NCBI RefSeq assembly: GCF_000511385.1
Contig: NC_023137.1
Span: forward strand, 1,929,001 to 1,993,000
Source: Phaeobacter gallaeciensis DSM 26640
GTDB lineage: Bacteria; Pseudomonadota; Alphaproteobacteria; Rhodobacterales; Rhodobacteraceae
Direction of reading: 5' to 3'
Length of the DNA: 64,000 bases
A program made the translations under genes and the position numbers. Below, piece by piece: positions 36,555 through 45,444 of the stretch (positions are counted from its first letter, which is position 1; every line of letters starts with the position of its first letter). Below the pieces are notes generated by a model. The model had not been told where the DNA came from. It made no database searches and was given only the letters and a program-made list of their open reading frames with translations.

Positions 36555-36851
36555 ATGCAGGATATCTTTGGTCATCTGGCCGCTTTGCGCCGCCCTCGGC
36601 TTTTGGTACGGACAGCGAGGATCGGGGCTGGCGACTATAGCCGACAGCGTGATCTGAAAAGGGTGCTCGGGTATGGTACATTGCCCAAACCTGCGGCAGC
36701 CGTGATGCGGCTTCTGGACCTGGAACGCGATCACAATCGCAGGCGTGAAGCGGGAGATTCCGGGTATTCGCTGACACGTCACGTCGACGTGTTGATTGCT
36801 CTGATGGGCGAAGCAGACGGGCTGCGCCGCCCCGGTCTGAACCTAACCTGA
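36555..36851 (+). CDS. DUF6477-family protein
   Basis: 98 residues: MQDIFGHLAALRRPRLLVRTARIGAGDYSR..., then LPKPAAAVMRLLDLERDHNRRREAGDSGYSLTRHVDVLIALMGEADGLR. Basic first half, helical throughout, no membrane segment. I recognise the DUF6477 pattern, which occurs in Rhodobacteraceae, often beside DUF6456. AAAGGA at 36542-36547 is better spaced for ATG 36555 than for ATG 36549. Function unknown; joint regulation with DUF6456 is inferred from divergence only. Confidence 0.83.
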   Translation: MQDIFGHLAALRRPRLLVRTARIGAGDYSRQRDLKRVLGYGTLPKPAAAVMRLLDLERDHNRRREAGDSGYSLTRHVDVLIALMGEADGLRRPGLNLT

Positions 36852-36872
36852 CCGACGCGCGCGATGAACACG

Positions 36873-36900
36873 CAAAACGGCGGCCCGATAGGACCGCCGT
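36873..36900 (-). terminator. Terminator for the MttB-family gene
   Basis: A 10-bp stem (36877-36886 with 36891-36900, one mismatch) and GATA loop, with an A-run at 36873-36876 that becomes the U-tail on the minus strand. Confidence 0.65.
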
Positions 36901-36952
36901 CTGTAGCCGACCTATGCCGACCGGTACTCTATGCAGCTAAGGACCACCGCTC

Positions 36953-38506
36953 CTACATGAACGCGTCAGGCATGGAGGCTTTCTTCTCCGCAACATAGGC
37001 TTCAAGCTTGCTCAGGACCTCAGGATCCAGCGGCGGGGCCTCATAGGCGTTCAGCAGTGTCTCCACCCGATTGCTGGCCAGAGCAACCGTATCGCGCGCG
37101 CCTTCCTCTTCCCAGGTCTCAAATGGCTTGTAGTCCAGGAGATCGGATTTCCAGAACGCGGTTTTGAAATTGGCCTGCGTGTGTTCGCAGCCCAGATAGT
37201 GACCACCCGGACCAACCTCGCGGATCGCGCCCATGGCCAGCGTGTCGTCGTCAACCACGACACCTTTGGCCAGACCATGCAGTGCACCCAGCTGATCGGC
37301 GTCCATCACGAATTTCTCGAAGTCCGCAACCAGACCGCCCTCAAGCCAACCACAGGAGTGCAGCTGGAAATTCACGCCGGCCAGCAGACCCATATTGAGC
37401 GAGTTGGCCGTTTCATAAGCCGCCTGCGCGTCCGGCAGTTTGGAGCCGCAGAAGGAGCCGGCGGACCGGAACGGCAGGCCCAGACGGCGGGCCAGCTGGC
37501 CTGCACCATAAGTGATCTGAGAGGCTTCGGGCGTGCCAAAGGTGGGCGCACCGGAATTCATGTCGATCGAGGTCACCATCGCACCAAAGATCACCGGCGC
37601 ACCGGGACGGATCAACTGGCTGTAGGCGACACCGGCCAGAACTTCGGCCAGAACCTGCACCAGCGTGCCGGCAACCGACACCGGCGCCATCGCGCCACCG
37701 ACGATGAAGGGCGAAATAATGCAGGCCTGATTATGCGCCGCATACACCTCCAGCGCGCCCATCATCACATCGTCAAATGTCATCGGTGAGTTGATGTTGA
37801 TCAGCGAGGTCATCACGGTGTTGTCACGCACGAAGTCCTTACCAAACAGGATTTCGCACATCTCAATCGAATCCTGCGCCCGGCTCGGTTCGGTCACCGA
37901 CCCCATGAACGGCTTGTCGCTCAGGGTCATATGGGCCATCAGCATGTCGAGGTGACGCTTGTTCACCGGCACATCGGTGGGCTCGCAAACGGTGCCACCA
38001 GAGTGGTGCAGCCACTTCGACATATAACCCAGCTTCACGAACTTCTGGAAATCATCCAGCGTCGCGTAACGGCGGCCGCCTTTTGCATCGCGTACAAACG
38101 GCGGGCCATAGACTGGTGCCAGAACCATGTTCTTGCCGCCGACAACAACAGATTTTTCCGGGTTGCGCGCATGCTGGGTGAATTCAGACGGGGCGGTTTT
38201 GCACAGCTCACGCGCCAGACCACGCGGGATGCGAACCCGTTCCCCATCAATGATGGCGCCAGCTTCACGCCAGCGCTCCAGCGCGGCGGGGTTGTTCACG
38301 AAATTGACGCCCACCTCTTCGAGGATGGTTTCGGCGTTGGCTTCGATTGCCTGCAGGGCCTCTTCGCCCAGCACTTCAAAGTTCGGGATGTTCCGCTCAA
38401 TGTATTTTGCGGTGTCGATCTTGACGCCGGTACGTTCTGCGCGACGGGCGGCACCACCGCCTCCACGTGCGCGGCGGCGCGGTGCTGCTGGAGCTGCTTC
38501 TGTCAT
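36953..38506 (-). CDS. Trimethylamine methyltransferase (MttB) family protein, non-pyrrolysine
   Basis: 517 residues of the MttB/COG5598 TIM-barrel family, which transfer methyl groups from methylamines or betaines to a corrinoid protein. Conserved stretches include LGEEALQAIEANAETILEEVGVNF, YGPPFVRDAKGGRRYATLDDFQKFVKL, VVDDDTLAMGAIREVGPGGHYLGCEHTQANF. The frame has no internal amber codon, so it belongs to the pyrrolysine-free branch, whose known members act on quaternary amines such as glycine betaine. An N-terminal extension (about 25 residues) is rich in Arg, Gly and Ala (RRRARGGGGAARRAER). No corrinoid protein or methyl-THF transferase adjoins it. The substrate is unassigned. Confidence 0.9.
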   Translation of the reverse strand: MTEAAPAAPRRRARGGGGAARRAERTGVKIDTAKYIERNIPNFEVLGEEALQAIEANAETILEEVGVNFVNNPAALERWREAGAIIDGERVRIPRGLARELCKTAPSEFTQHARNPEKSVVVGGKNMVLAPVYGPPFVRDAKGGRRYATLDDFQKFVKLGYMSKWLHHSGGTVCEPTDVPVNKRHLDMLMAHMTLSDKPFMGSVTEPSRAQDSIEMCEILFGKDFVRDNTVMTSLININSPMTFDDVMMGALEVYAAHNQACIISPFIVGGAMAPVSVAGTLVQVLAEVLAGVAYSQLIRPGAPVIFGAMVTSIDMNSGAPTFGTPEASQITYGAGQLARRLGLPFRSAGSFCGSKLPDAQAAYETANSLNMGLLAGVNFQLHSCGWLEGGLVADFEKFVMDADQLGALHGLAKGVVVDDDTLAMGAIREVGPGGHYLGCEHTQANFKTAFWKSDLLDYKPFETWEEEGARDTVALASNRVETLLNAYEAPPLDPEVLSKLEAYVAEKKASMPDAFM

Positions 38507-38710
38507 GGTTTTTCCTCACCACAGGCATTTCGTTGCAGCTGTGATTATATCGCTCAGGCAAAAGGCCGCCGCAGGATTACGGCCATTGAAGTTGAAAAGC
38601 GACATTCCCGACAGGTTTCTCGCGAATACGGGCAAGATTTTCACTCTGCCACCGGTGCATTGAGGGCGCGCGGCAGATCGCGCAAACGCGCTCCGAGGCG
38701 CGAAAATCCC

Positions 38711-38745
38711 TTGCGAAATCTGCGCCACTGCCCTATGGCGCGTGC
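38711..38745 (+). promoter_or_regulatory. guaA promoter, leaderless type
   Basis: TTGCGA (38711-38716), 17-bp spacer, TATGGC (38734-38739), then six bases and the guaA ATG. The predicted transcription start coincides with the start codon, and there is no Shine-Dalgarno. The same layout with near-identical sequence precedes trmFO. The rest of the 239-bp gap (38507-38710) also carries a minus-strand TATAAT (38549-38544) that may serve the MttB-family gene. Confidence 0.55.
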
Positions 38746-40314
38746 ATGACAGAGACATCCCACGACAGCCTTCTCATCATCGACTTTGGCAGCCAGGTGA
38801 CGCAGCTGATCGCGCGCCGCCTCCGCGAGCTGAATGTCTATTGTGAAATCCATCCCTACCAGAATGTCACTATGGACTTTGTGCGCGAGATGGCGCCCAA
38901 GGCGGTGATTTTCTCCGGTGGCCCCGACAGCGTGACCCGCGACGGCAGCCCCCGCGCCCCGCAGGAGATCTTTGATCTTGGCGTGCCGATCCTGGGCATT
39001 TGTTACGGCCAGCAAGTGATGATGCATCAGCTGGGCGGCAAGGTGCTGTCCGGCCATGGCACCGCCGAGTTTGGTCGCGCCTATGTGACCCCAACAGTCA
39101 GCAGCCTGCCTCTGCTGGATGGTTGGTTTGCCGACGACAGCGACCGTGAACAGGTCTGGATGAGCCACGGCGACCACGTCAGTGAGATTGCACCCGGGTT
39201 TGAGGTCTACGGCACCTCCCCCAACGCGCCCTTCGCGATCACCGCAGATGTCAGCCGCAATTTCTACGCGGTGCAATTCCACCCGGAGGTGCACCATACC
39301 CCGAATGGTGCCAAGCTCTACGAGAACTTCGTGAAGATCGCTGGCTTCACCGGCGACTGGACGATGGGCGCCTACCGTGAGCAGGCAATCCAGGCAATCC
39401 GCGATCAGGTGGGCGACAAGAAGGTCATCTGCGGCCTGTCCGGCGGCGTCGACAGTTCGGTGGCTGCGATCCTCATCCATGAGGCAATCGGCGATCAGCT
39501 GACCTGTGTATTTGTGGACCATGGCCTGCTGCGCAAGAATGAGGCAGAAGAGGTCGTCACGATGTTCCGTGACAATTACAACATTCAGCTGATCCACGCG
39601 GATGAGCAGGAGTTGTTCCTGGGCGAGCTGGACGGTCAGTCGGACCCCGAAACCAAGCGAAAGATCATCGGCAAGCTGTTCATCGACGTGTTCCAGAAAC
39701 ACGCAAATACTATCGAAGGCGCCGAATTCCTGGCACAGGGCACCCTGTACCCTGATGTGATTGAATCGGTGTCCTTTTCCGGCGGCCCGTCAGTCACCAT
39801 CAAGAGCCACCACAATGTCGGCGGCCTGCCGGAGAAGATGGGTCTCAGGCTGGTCGAACCGCTGCGCGAGCTGTTCAAGGACGAGGTCCGTGCGCTCGGT
39901 CGCGAACTAGGCCTGCCGCAGAGTTTCATCGGTCGCCACCCCTTCCCCGGACCGGGTCTTGCCATCCGCTGTCCCGGTGAGATCACCCGCGAGAAGCTGG
40001 AAATCCTGCGCGAAGCCGATGCGATCTATATCGACCAGATTCGCAAGCATGGTCTCTATGATGAGATCTGGCAGGCCTTCGTTGCGATCCTGCCGGTCCG
40101 CACCGTGGGTGTGATGGGCGACGGGCGCACCTATGATTATGCCTGCGCCCTGCGCGCGGTGACATCAGTCGACGGCATGACCGCGGATTACTATCCGTTC
40201 AGCCACGACTTCCTCGGTGAAACCGCCACCCGGATCATCAACGAGGTGAAGGGCATCAATCGGTGCACCTATGACATCACATCGAAGCCTCCGGGCACCA
40301 TTGAGTGGGAATAA
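38746..40314 (+). CDS. guaA: GMP synthase (glutamine-hydrolysing)
   Basis: A 522-residue enzyme converting XMP to GMP. The class I glutamine amidotransferase domain (about 1-200) has FSGGPDSV, the nucleophile Cys in [17 protein letters not shown] (about residue 88) and the His-Glu in [11 protein letters not shown]. The ATP-PPase domain has the P-loop [15 protein letters not shown] (about 227). The C-terminal dimerisation domain ends in [15 protein letters not shown], the family-standard terminus. Monocistronic, with a leaderless-type promoter and a strong terminator. Confidence 0.97.
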   Translation: MTETSHDSLLIIDFGSQVTQLIARRLRELNVYCEIHPYQNVTMDFVREMAPKAVIFSGGPDSVTRDGSPRAPQEIFDLGVPILGICYGQQVMMHQLGGKVLSGHGTAEFGRAYVTPTVSSLPLLDGWFADDSDREQVWMSHGDHVSEIAPGFEVYGTSPNAPFAITADVSRNFYAVQFHPEVHHTPNGAKLYENFVKIAGFTGDWTMGAYREQAIQAIRDQVGDKKVICGLSGGVDSSVAAILIHEAIGDQLTCVFVDHGLLRKNEAEEVVTMFRDNYNIQLIHADEQELFLGELDGQSDPETKRKIIGKLFIDVFQKHANTIEGAEFLAQGTLYPDVIESVSFSGGPSVTIKSHHNVGGLPEKMGLRLVEPLRELFKDEVRALGRELGLPQSFIGRHPFPGPGLAIRCPGEITREKLEILREADAIYIDQIRKHGLYDEIWQAFVAILPVRTVGVMGDGRTYDYACALRAVTSVDGMTADYYPFSHDFLGETATRIINEVKGINRCTYDITSKPPGTIEWE

Positions 40315-40325
40315 TTCAACATACA

Positions 40326-40357
40326 TGACCCCGGCCAGCGGCCGGGGTTTTTCTTTT
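40326..40357 (+). terminator. Intrinsic terminator after guaA
   Basis: A perfect 9-bp GC stem (40326-40334 with 40338-40346), AGC loop, then TTTTTCTTTTCT. Confidence 0.93.
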
Positions 40358-40458
40358 CTAGAAAGCCCCGATTTAGCTGTATTTTCGCTCATATTTTAAC
40401 GATTTAAACAACTCTCTTTGCGAGGTTTCTGTGAACCTCAACCCGGAGCATCTTCAGA

Positions 40459-42039
40459 ATGATCATCTGCCATCCGCTCAAACTTATTTTCATCAAGACA
40501 AAGAAGGTTGGCGGAACCTCATTTGAGATCGCACTGTCTAGCTATTGCGACGAAAGCAGCATCATCACACCAATCAGCCCAAAGGATGAAGAGAGCCGGA
40601 GGGAGTTGGGCTATCCTGGGCCTCAGAACCATCAATCGCAAATCTGGCCGGATGGAAATGAGGGCAGGCAAGCATTTTTCAACCACATGACCGCCGGGCA
40701 GATCCGCGCGGCTGTTCCGCAGGGTATCTGGGAGAGTTACACAAAGATCACGATCTGGCGTGACCCCTGTGATGCGATCATCTCGCGCTATTACTCGGAG
40801 GGGATGGACAAGCGCAATATTCCATTCGACCAGTTTGTCGGGCACTTCCGCAGCGTCTTAAGCGAGAACCGTCGCATCGCGCCGCTGAATGGCCCGAACA
40901 GCCCCGACATCTTTCTGCGTTACGAGCATCTTGAGGAGGATATCAACGCGCTGGGTATCGACGACCTATGGACGCGGTTCTCAAGCCTGAGCGCGAAGGG
41001 CGCGCTTCGTCCCCCAAGCGGCGCCGATCCGGCAACCGTCTTTGCCGCACATCCTGATGCCGCTGATCTGATTGAGCAGGAAGCCGCGGATGAAATTGCC
41101 CGCTTCGGCTACGCCCGTCCGGTGGCAACGCCAGATCCAGCGGCACTCAAGCGCACAACGGCCTCTGCATCTGGTGCCATACCCTCAGGCAGCGACACCT
41201 CCTCTGATCCTCGGCCTGATTTCATCTTCACCCTCTCTGCCGGGCGCACCGGCACGGCCTGGCTCGCGCGTTTTCTCGGCGAGAACATGAATATTCCATC
41301 GGTGCATGAACCCTTTGGCCTAGATGATTATGGCACTCGCCTGCCTAGTATCGGCCATATGCGGCGTTTCAATACCTACGGCATGAACGGACCTGTCTGC
41401 AATTTTTGGGAGGGCAGGCTTGGCGAGCTTCAAGCCCCCTACGCCGAAAGCAATCACACCTTGGGAAAATGCGGGCTCATTGAGGCCCTTGTTGACCACG
41501 GTCTTGCACCGCGTACAACCATCATCATCCTGCGCCGCAACCTTGCCAAACAAATCGCGAGCTACATCAATCGCAATGATTTTTTCAACATTACAGTGCC
41601 TTGGCAATGGTACCTGCATCCGACCTATCCCAACAAAATTGTGGATCCGACCTCTCTGAAACATCTGGGAGACGTTGGCTCAGCGATCTGGTATGCCTTG
41701 GAGATGGAGGCGCGATATGCCTACTATAAAAATATTTACGGCAGTCAACTCCACTTTTTGGAAACGACATTAGAAGAAGCCACCACTCCAGATGGCGCGG
41801 CGCATTTACTTCGGGCGCTGGGGCATACACGACGCGCAAAACTGCCGCCTAAAACGAATGTATCACCGCAAAGCAATCATATAACTGATACACTTATTGC
41901 TGAGGTGGAAACGCTGCTTGCACGGATAAATTTCAACGCGGAAGAGGCTGCCAAGGACTTTATCCAACGCGGGAACCGGCTTGATGTACCAGCCCTGCCA
42001 GTCCAAGATGGGACGGCCGGGACGGTTGCTGCCGAATAG
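40459..42039 (+). CDS. Tandem two-domain sulfotransferase-like protein
   Basis: 526 residues with two P-loop sulfotransferase-type halves. Half 1 (about 1-225): a 5'-phosphosulfate-loop-like KTKKVGGTSFEIA at residues 13-25 and a 3'-phosphate-site-like TIWRDPCDAIISRYYS near 98. Half 2 (about 250-500): FTLSAGRTGTAWLARFL at 257-273 and IIILRRNLAKQIASYINR near 355. A low-complexity Ser/Thr/Pro linker (TTASASGAIPSGSDTSSDP) joins them. No signal or membrane segment is seen. The sulfate acceptor is unknown, perhaps a surface polysaccharide. The gene is AT-richer than its neighbours (AT-rich upstream gap 40358-40458), which may mean acquisition. Weak GGAG lies 13 bases before the ATG. Confidence 0.75.
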   Translation: MIICHPLKLIFIKTKKVGGTSFEIALSSYCDESSIITPISPKDEESRRELGYPGPQNHQSQIWPDGNEGRQAFFNHMTAGQIRAAVPQGIWESYTKITIWRDPCDAIISRYYSEGMDKRNIPFDQFVGHFRSVLSENRRIAPLNGPNSPDIFLRYEHLEEDINALGIDDLWTRFSSLSAKGALRPPSGADPATVFAAHPDAADLIEQEAADEIARFGYARPVATPDPAALKRTTASASGAIPSGSDTSSDPRPDFIFTLSAGRTGTAWLARFLGENMNIPSVHEPFGLDDYGTRLPSIGHMRRFNTYGMNGPVCNFWEGRLGELQAPYAESNHTLGKCGLIEALVDHGLAPRTTIIILRRNLAKQIASYINRNDFFNITVPWQWYLHPTYPNKIVDPTSLKHLGDVGSAIWYALEMEARYAYYKNIYGSQLHFLETTLEEATTPDGAAHLLRALGHTRRAKLPPKTNVSPQSNHITDTLIAEVETLLARINFNAEEAAKDFIQRGNRLDVPALPVQDGTAGTVAAE

Positions 42040-42147
42040 CTGTCCCGTCATATTGCTGCTCCAGCACCGGGCCGCACCGCGAACATGGCTTGACCTAAGG
42101 AAAAAACTGCCTCCTTCTGCCCCGTAGAATGGCATGTGGGGGCAGCA

Positions 42148-43050
42148 ATGGGACAGAACGACCAACGGATAGGAACAGCTGCGATCTGGATGATCGGGGC
42201 GATTGTCTCCTTCTCCTCGATGGCGATTGCCGGACGGGAAGCCGGTTTGAGCCTCGACACATTTGAGATCATGACCTACCGCAGTGCTGTCGGCCTGGTG
42301 ATCGTCGTCGTGGTTCTGACCGCCACGGGCAGCTGGCGACAGGTGCGCCGCGACCGGCTGGGCCTGCATATCATCCGCAATGCCGCCCATTTCACCGGGC
42401 AAAATCTGTGGTTCTTTGCTGTGACCCTGATCCCGCTGGCACAGGTTTTTGCGCTGGAATTCACCTCCCCGCTCTGGGTGCTGATGCTGTCGCCGCTGCT
42501 TCTGGGCGAAGCGCTGACAAAACCCCGCGTGCTCGCGGCCGCTCTTGGTTTCATCGGTATCCTGATTGTTGCACGTCCAAGCCCGGAGACCCTGAACCTC
42601 GGCGTGATCGCCGCGGCCAGCTCCGCTGTCTTCTTCGCGCTCACCATCATGTTCACCAAGCGGCTGACCCGGCATGAGCCGATCAGCTCGATCCTGCTAT
42701 GGCTGACCTTGATGCAGCTGGCTATGGGTCTGGCGATATCTGGCTGGGACGGGGCGATTGCAATCCCAAATGCCGCAACGGCACTTTGGTTGCTGGTCAT
42801 CGGCTGCGCCGGGTTGGCCGCGCATTTTTGCGTGACCAAGGCGCTCGCGATCGCCCCTGCCACCGTTGTTGTGCCCATCGATTTCGCCCGCCTGCCCACC
42901 ATCGCTGTAGCCGGAATGTTGATTTATGGAGAAGCGCTTAACCTGTGGATCTTGTTGGGCGCGGTAGTGATCTTCTGCGCCAATTACATCAATATTCTCG
43001 ATGCGGCCGGGCGTTTGCGTGCGCATTCAGAACACGGACGATCAGCCTGA
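42148..43050 (+). CDS. DMT-superfamily (EamA) exporter
   Basis: 300 residues with ten hydrophobic helices in two EamA repeats: AAIWMIGAIVSFSSMAIAGR... and LGVIAAASSAVFFALTIMFTKRL.... Each ends in the typical E-x-L/P region (LLLGEALTKPRVLAAALGFIGILIV and IYGEALNLWILLGAVVIF). The family moves amino acids, metabolites or drugs; the substrate is unknown. I chose ATG 42148 because GGGGG sits five bases upstream; an in-frame GTG at 42136 is an alternative. Confidence 0.9.
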   Translation: MGQNDQRIGTAAIWMIGAIVSFSSMAIAGREAGLSLDTFEIMTYRSAVGLVIVVVVLTATGSWRQVRRDRLGLHIIRNAAHFTGQNLWFFAVTLIPLAQVFALEFTSPLWVLMLSPLLLGEALTKPRVLAAALGFIGILIVARPSPETLNLGVIAAASSAVFFALTIMFTKRLTRHEPISSILLWLTLMQLAMGLAISGWDGAIAIPNAATALWLLVIGCAGLAAHFCVTKALAIAPATVVVPIDFARLPTIAVAGMLIYGEALNLWILLGAVVIFCANYINILDAAGRLRAHSEHGRSA

Positions 43051-43082
43051 TTTTCTTGCCGTTGATTGCCTTTGCGTCAACA

Positions 43083-43111
43083 TTGACCGAAAAATTCCCC
43101 CTTGCTAGCGT
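43083..43111 (+). promoter_or_regulatory. Candidate promoter for the FadL-like gene
   Basis: TTGACC (43083-43088), 17-bp spacer, TAGCGT (43106-43111). The -35 is strong and the -10 weak. It would give a leader of about 40 bases containing GGGAGG. Confidence 0.45.
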
Positions 43112-43157
43112 TTTCCAATGTTAAAACCAGACGCTCAAGTCTGGACAGGGAGGAACA

Positions 43158-44285
43158 ATGAAACGCTATCTTGCAACGTCAGCGGCGCTGGCGCTGGCTT
43201 CCGGCTCAGCCATGGCCAGCGGTCTTGACCGGACCGGCCAGCCGATTGGCATCATCTTCGAAGAAGGCACCTACGCCGAGTTTTCCATCGCCACGACGTC
43301 GGCTGATGTCTCGGGCAACGATCTGACAACTCTCAATCCTTTCGGGTCTGCGACCGGCGACGTTGGTGACCGCTTCAACATGTTCGGTGCCGGTTACAAG
43401 CGGGATATCAACGACCAGCTGTCCTTTGCAGTTGTCTTAGATCAGCCGTGGGGCGTAGACGTGAATTACCCGGTTGGAAGCTCGCTCCTTTTGGGCGGCA
43501 CCACGGCAGTAGCCGATTCCAACGCAATCACTGCACTTGTTCGTTACAAATTTAACGACAACTTCAGCGTTCATGGCGGCATTCGTTACCAAGAGATCGA
43601 CGGCGCGATTAACCTAGCGGGCGGCGCCTATTCCTCTATCGGCAGCCAATATAACGTGAAGGTCAACAAGGACGGTGCTTTTGGCTGGGTCGCGGGCGTA
43701 GCCTATGAGATCCCAGAAATCGCCCTGCGCGCGGCACTGACCTACAGCTCCGAAATCGAACATGATTTCGACCTGAACGAAACCTTTGCCAACGGCGTCT
43801 CAGTAGGAACATCGACGAAGACCAAGACACCGCAGTCGGTCAACCTGGACCTGCAAACAGGTATCGCAGAAGACACGCTGCTGTTTGGTAGCATTCGCTG
43901 GGCAGAGCACAGCGTCACCAACTTGGTTGTGCCGGGCCTCAGCGGTCAGGCCGGTCGTTCCGTAGACCTGATCGACCTTGATGACTCGGTCACCTACACG
44001 CTTGGCGTAGGTCGCAAATTCAACGAGAACTGGTCTGGTTCGCTTGCAGTAATCTATGCAGATGTTGATGGCGACAACCTCGTGTCACCGCTCGCGCCCA
44101 CGCACGGCTATGAGGCAATCCGCCTTGGCGTGCAGTACACTCAGGATAAGATGAAGATCTCTGCCGGTATCCGCTATACCAAACTGGGGGACGCAATTGC
44201 CGCGCCCGGTGGTGCTGTGGGAGTCGCGAACTTTCGCGACAATGATGCGGTCAGCTTTGGCCTGAAGGTCGGCTACAGCTTCTGA
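43158..44285 (+). CDS. FadL/OmpP1/TodX-family outer-membrane channel
   Basis: 375 residues. A signal peptide (MKRYLATSAALALASGSAMA) is followed by the N-terminal hatch region typical of FadL (SGLDRTGQPIGIIFEEGTYAEFSI). Repeating amphipathic beta-strands end in a terminal Phe (LKVGYSF), the outer-membrane assembly signal. FadL proteins take up long-chain fatty acids and other hydrophobic compounds. It has a strong ribosome site (GGGAGG), its own promoter candidate and terminator, and a codon pattern suggesting good expression. Confidence 0.92.
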   Translation: MKRYLATSAALALASGSAMASGLDRTGQPIGIIFEEGTYAEFSIATTSADVSGNDLTTLNPFGSATGDVGDRFNMFGAGYKRDINDQLSFAVVLDQPWGVDVNYPVGSSLLLGGTTAVADSNAITALVRYKFNDNFSVHGGIRYQEIDGAINLAGGAYSSIGSQYNVKVNKDGAFGWVAGVAYEIPEIALRAALTYSSEIEHDFDLNETFANGVSVGTSTKTKTPQSVNLDLQTGIAEDTLLFGSIRWAEHSVTNLVVPGLSGQAGRSVDLIDLDDSVTYTLGVGRKFNENWSGSLAVIYADVDGDNLVSPLAPTHGYEAIRLGVQYTQDKMKISAGIRYTKLGDAIAAPGGAVGVANFRDNDAVSFGLKVGYSF

Positions 44286-44352
44286 TCCTGCGTAAAACCT
44301 GCGTGCGCTTACAGGCCGCGCTATAACAAAGACAGGGCCAGGACCAGCTTCG

Positions 44353-44380
44353 CCCCCGCACCCATGGTGCGGGGGTTTTT
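44353..44380 (+). terminator. Intrinsic terminator after the FadL-like gene
   Basis: A perfect 10-bp stem (44353-44362 with 44366-44375), three-base loop, five Ts. Confidence 0.93.
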
Positions 44381-44484
44381 CGTGTCACGACTACATCTGA
44401 GCAGGTCACCTTCGGGCGCTGCCGATTGACCCACGCGCCATTGGTCAGTAGCAAGGCAAGGAACCAACAGGGACCGGATTTCAA

Positions 44485-45348
44485 ATGCTCTATTCGTCTG
44501 CCGAGGCGTGGCGTAAGGCGCCGCATAAACGGGTTTTGTTCTTTGGCATGTCCGGTCTGGGCAAGACCTATATCAGCAATATCCTGCGCGGTGCGGGCAG
44601 CTGGTTTCACTATTCCATCGATTACCGCATCGGCACCCGCTACATGGGCGAATATATCGCTGACAACGCCAAAGCCGAGGCCATGAAAGTGCCGTTCTTG
44701 CGGGATCTGCTGTTGTCGGATTCGATCTATATCGGCTCCAATATCAGCTTTGAGAACCTGACACCGGTGGCGTCCTATCTGGGCAAACCCGGCAACCCGG
44801 CCAAGGGCGGGCTGGCTATGGCGGAATATACCCGCCGTCAGGACCAGTTTCGCACTGCTGAGTTGAACGCGCTGCGTGATACCGGCTATTTCATTGACCG
44901 GGCTGAGCGGCTTTATGACTATCCAAACTTCATCTGTGACACCGGCGGCAGCATCTGCGAATGGGTCGACGCAAGCGACCCCAACGACCCGCTGCTGACG
45001 GAGCTATCGCAGCATACGCTGATGGTCTGGATCAAGGGCGATGAAGCCCATACCCAAGAGCTGATCCGCCGCTTTGATCGCGCGCCGAAACCCATGGCTT
45101 ATGAACCAGCGTTCCTTGCACGTGTCTGGCAAGAGTATCTAAAGGAAAACGCCCTATCAGAGGCAGAGGTGGAACCTGACAGTTTCATCCGCTGGACCTA
45201 TGCGCAGGCGCTGGCCCATCGCCAGCCGCGCTATGCCGCCATGGCACAGAACTGGGGCGTCACGGTGACAGCCGATCAGATATCAGGCATCCGCAGCGAG
45301 GCTGATTTCACAGATGTGATCGCAGATGCCCTTGAGGCACGCGGCTAG
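44485..45348 (+). CDS. Conserved P-loop ATPase/kinase-like protein, unknown function
   Basis: 287 residues. Walker A is RVLFFGMSGLGKTYISNIL (residues 16-34), as in small nucleotide or metabolite kinases. A likely Asp/Glu acceptor region follows (IDYRIGTRYMGEYIADNAKAEAMKVPFLRDLLLSD), then NFICDTGGSICEWVD (about 150) as Walker-B-like strand, and HTLMVWIKGDEAHTQELIRRFDRAPKPM. No helicase or membrane features. I have seen such proteins called simply 'ATPase' in Roseobacter genomes; no function can be given. It lies upstream of metA on the same strand with 96 bp between. Confidence 0.75.
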   Translation: MLYSSAEAWRKAPHKRVLFFGMSGLGKTYISNILRGAGSWFHYSIDYRIGTRYMGEYIADNAKAEAMKVPFLRDLLLSDSIYIGSNISFENLTPVASYLGKPGNPAKGGLAMAEYTRRQDQFRTAELNALRDTGYFIDRAERLYDYPNFICDTGGSICEWVDASDPNDPLLTELSQHTLMVWIKGDEAHTQELIRRFDRAPKPMAYEPAFLARVWQEYLKENALSEAEVEPDSFIRWTYAQALAHRQPRYAAMAQNWGVTVTADQISGIRSEADFTDVIADALEARG

Positions 45349-45372
45349 GCCTTCTACATCACGAGAGCCAGA

Positions 45373-45420
45373 TCCGGGCCATCTCCCGGACGGGCGAATT
45401 CCCGACCAGTACGGGCGGGA
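45373..45420 (+). other. Tandem hairpins in the metA leader
   Basis: Hairpin 1: TCCGGG (45373-45378) with CCCGGA (45385-45390). Hairpin 2: CGGG (45391-45394) with CCCG (45401-45404); the latter could pair instead with CGGG at 45412-45415. No T-tract. It does not carry the GCUAAA-type core of SAM-II, the riboswitch expected before alphaproteobacterial metA. Confidence 0.3.
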
Positions 45421-45444
45421 CAAATAGCACCAAAGGACACGGAC

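Noticed and set aside
45349..45444. SAM-II riboswitch before metA
   Set aside because: The GCUAAA-type core and pseudoknot strands are not found; only generic hairpins are present.
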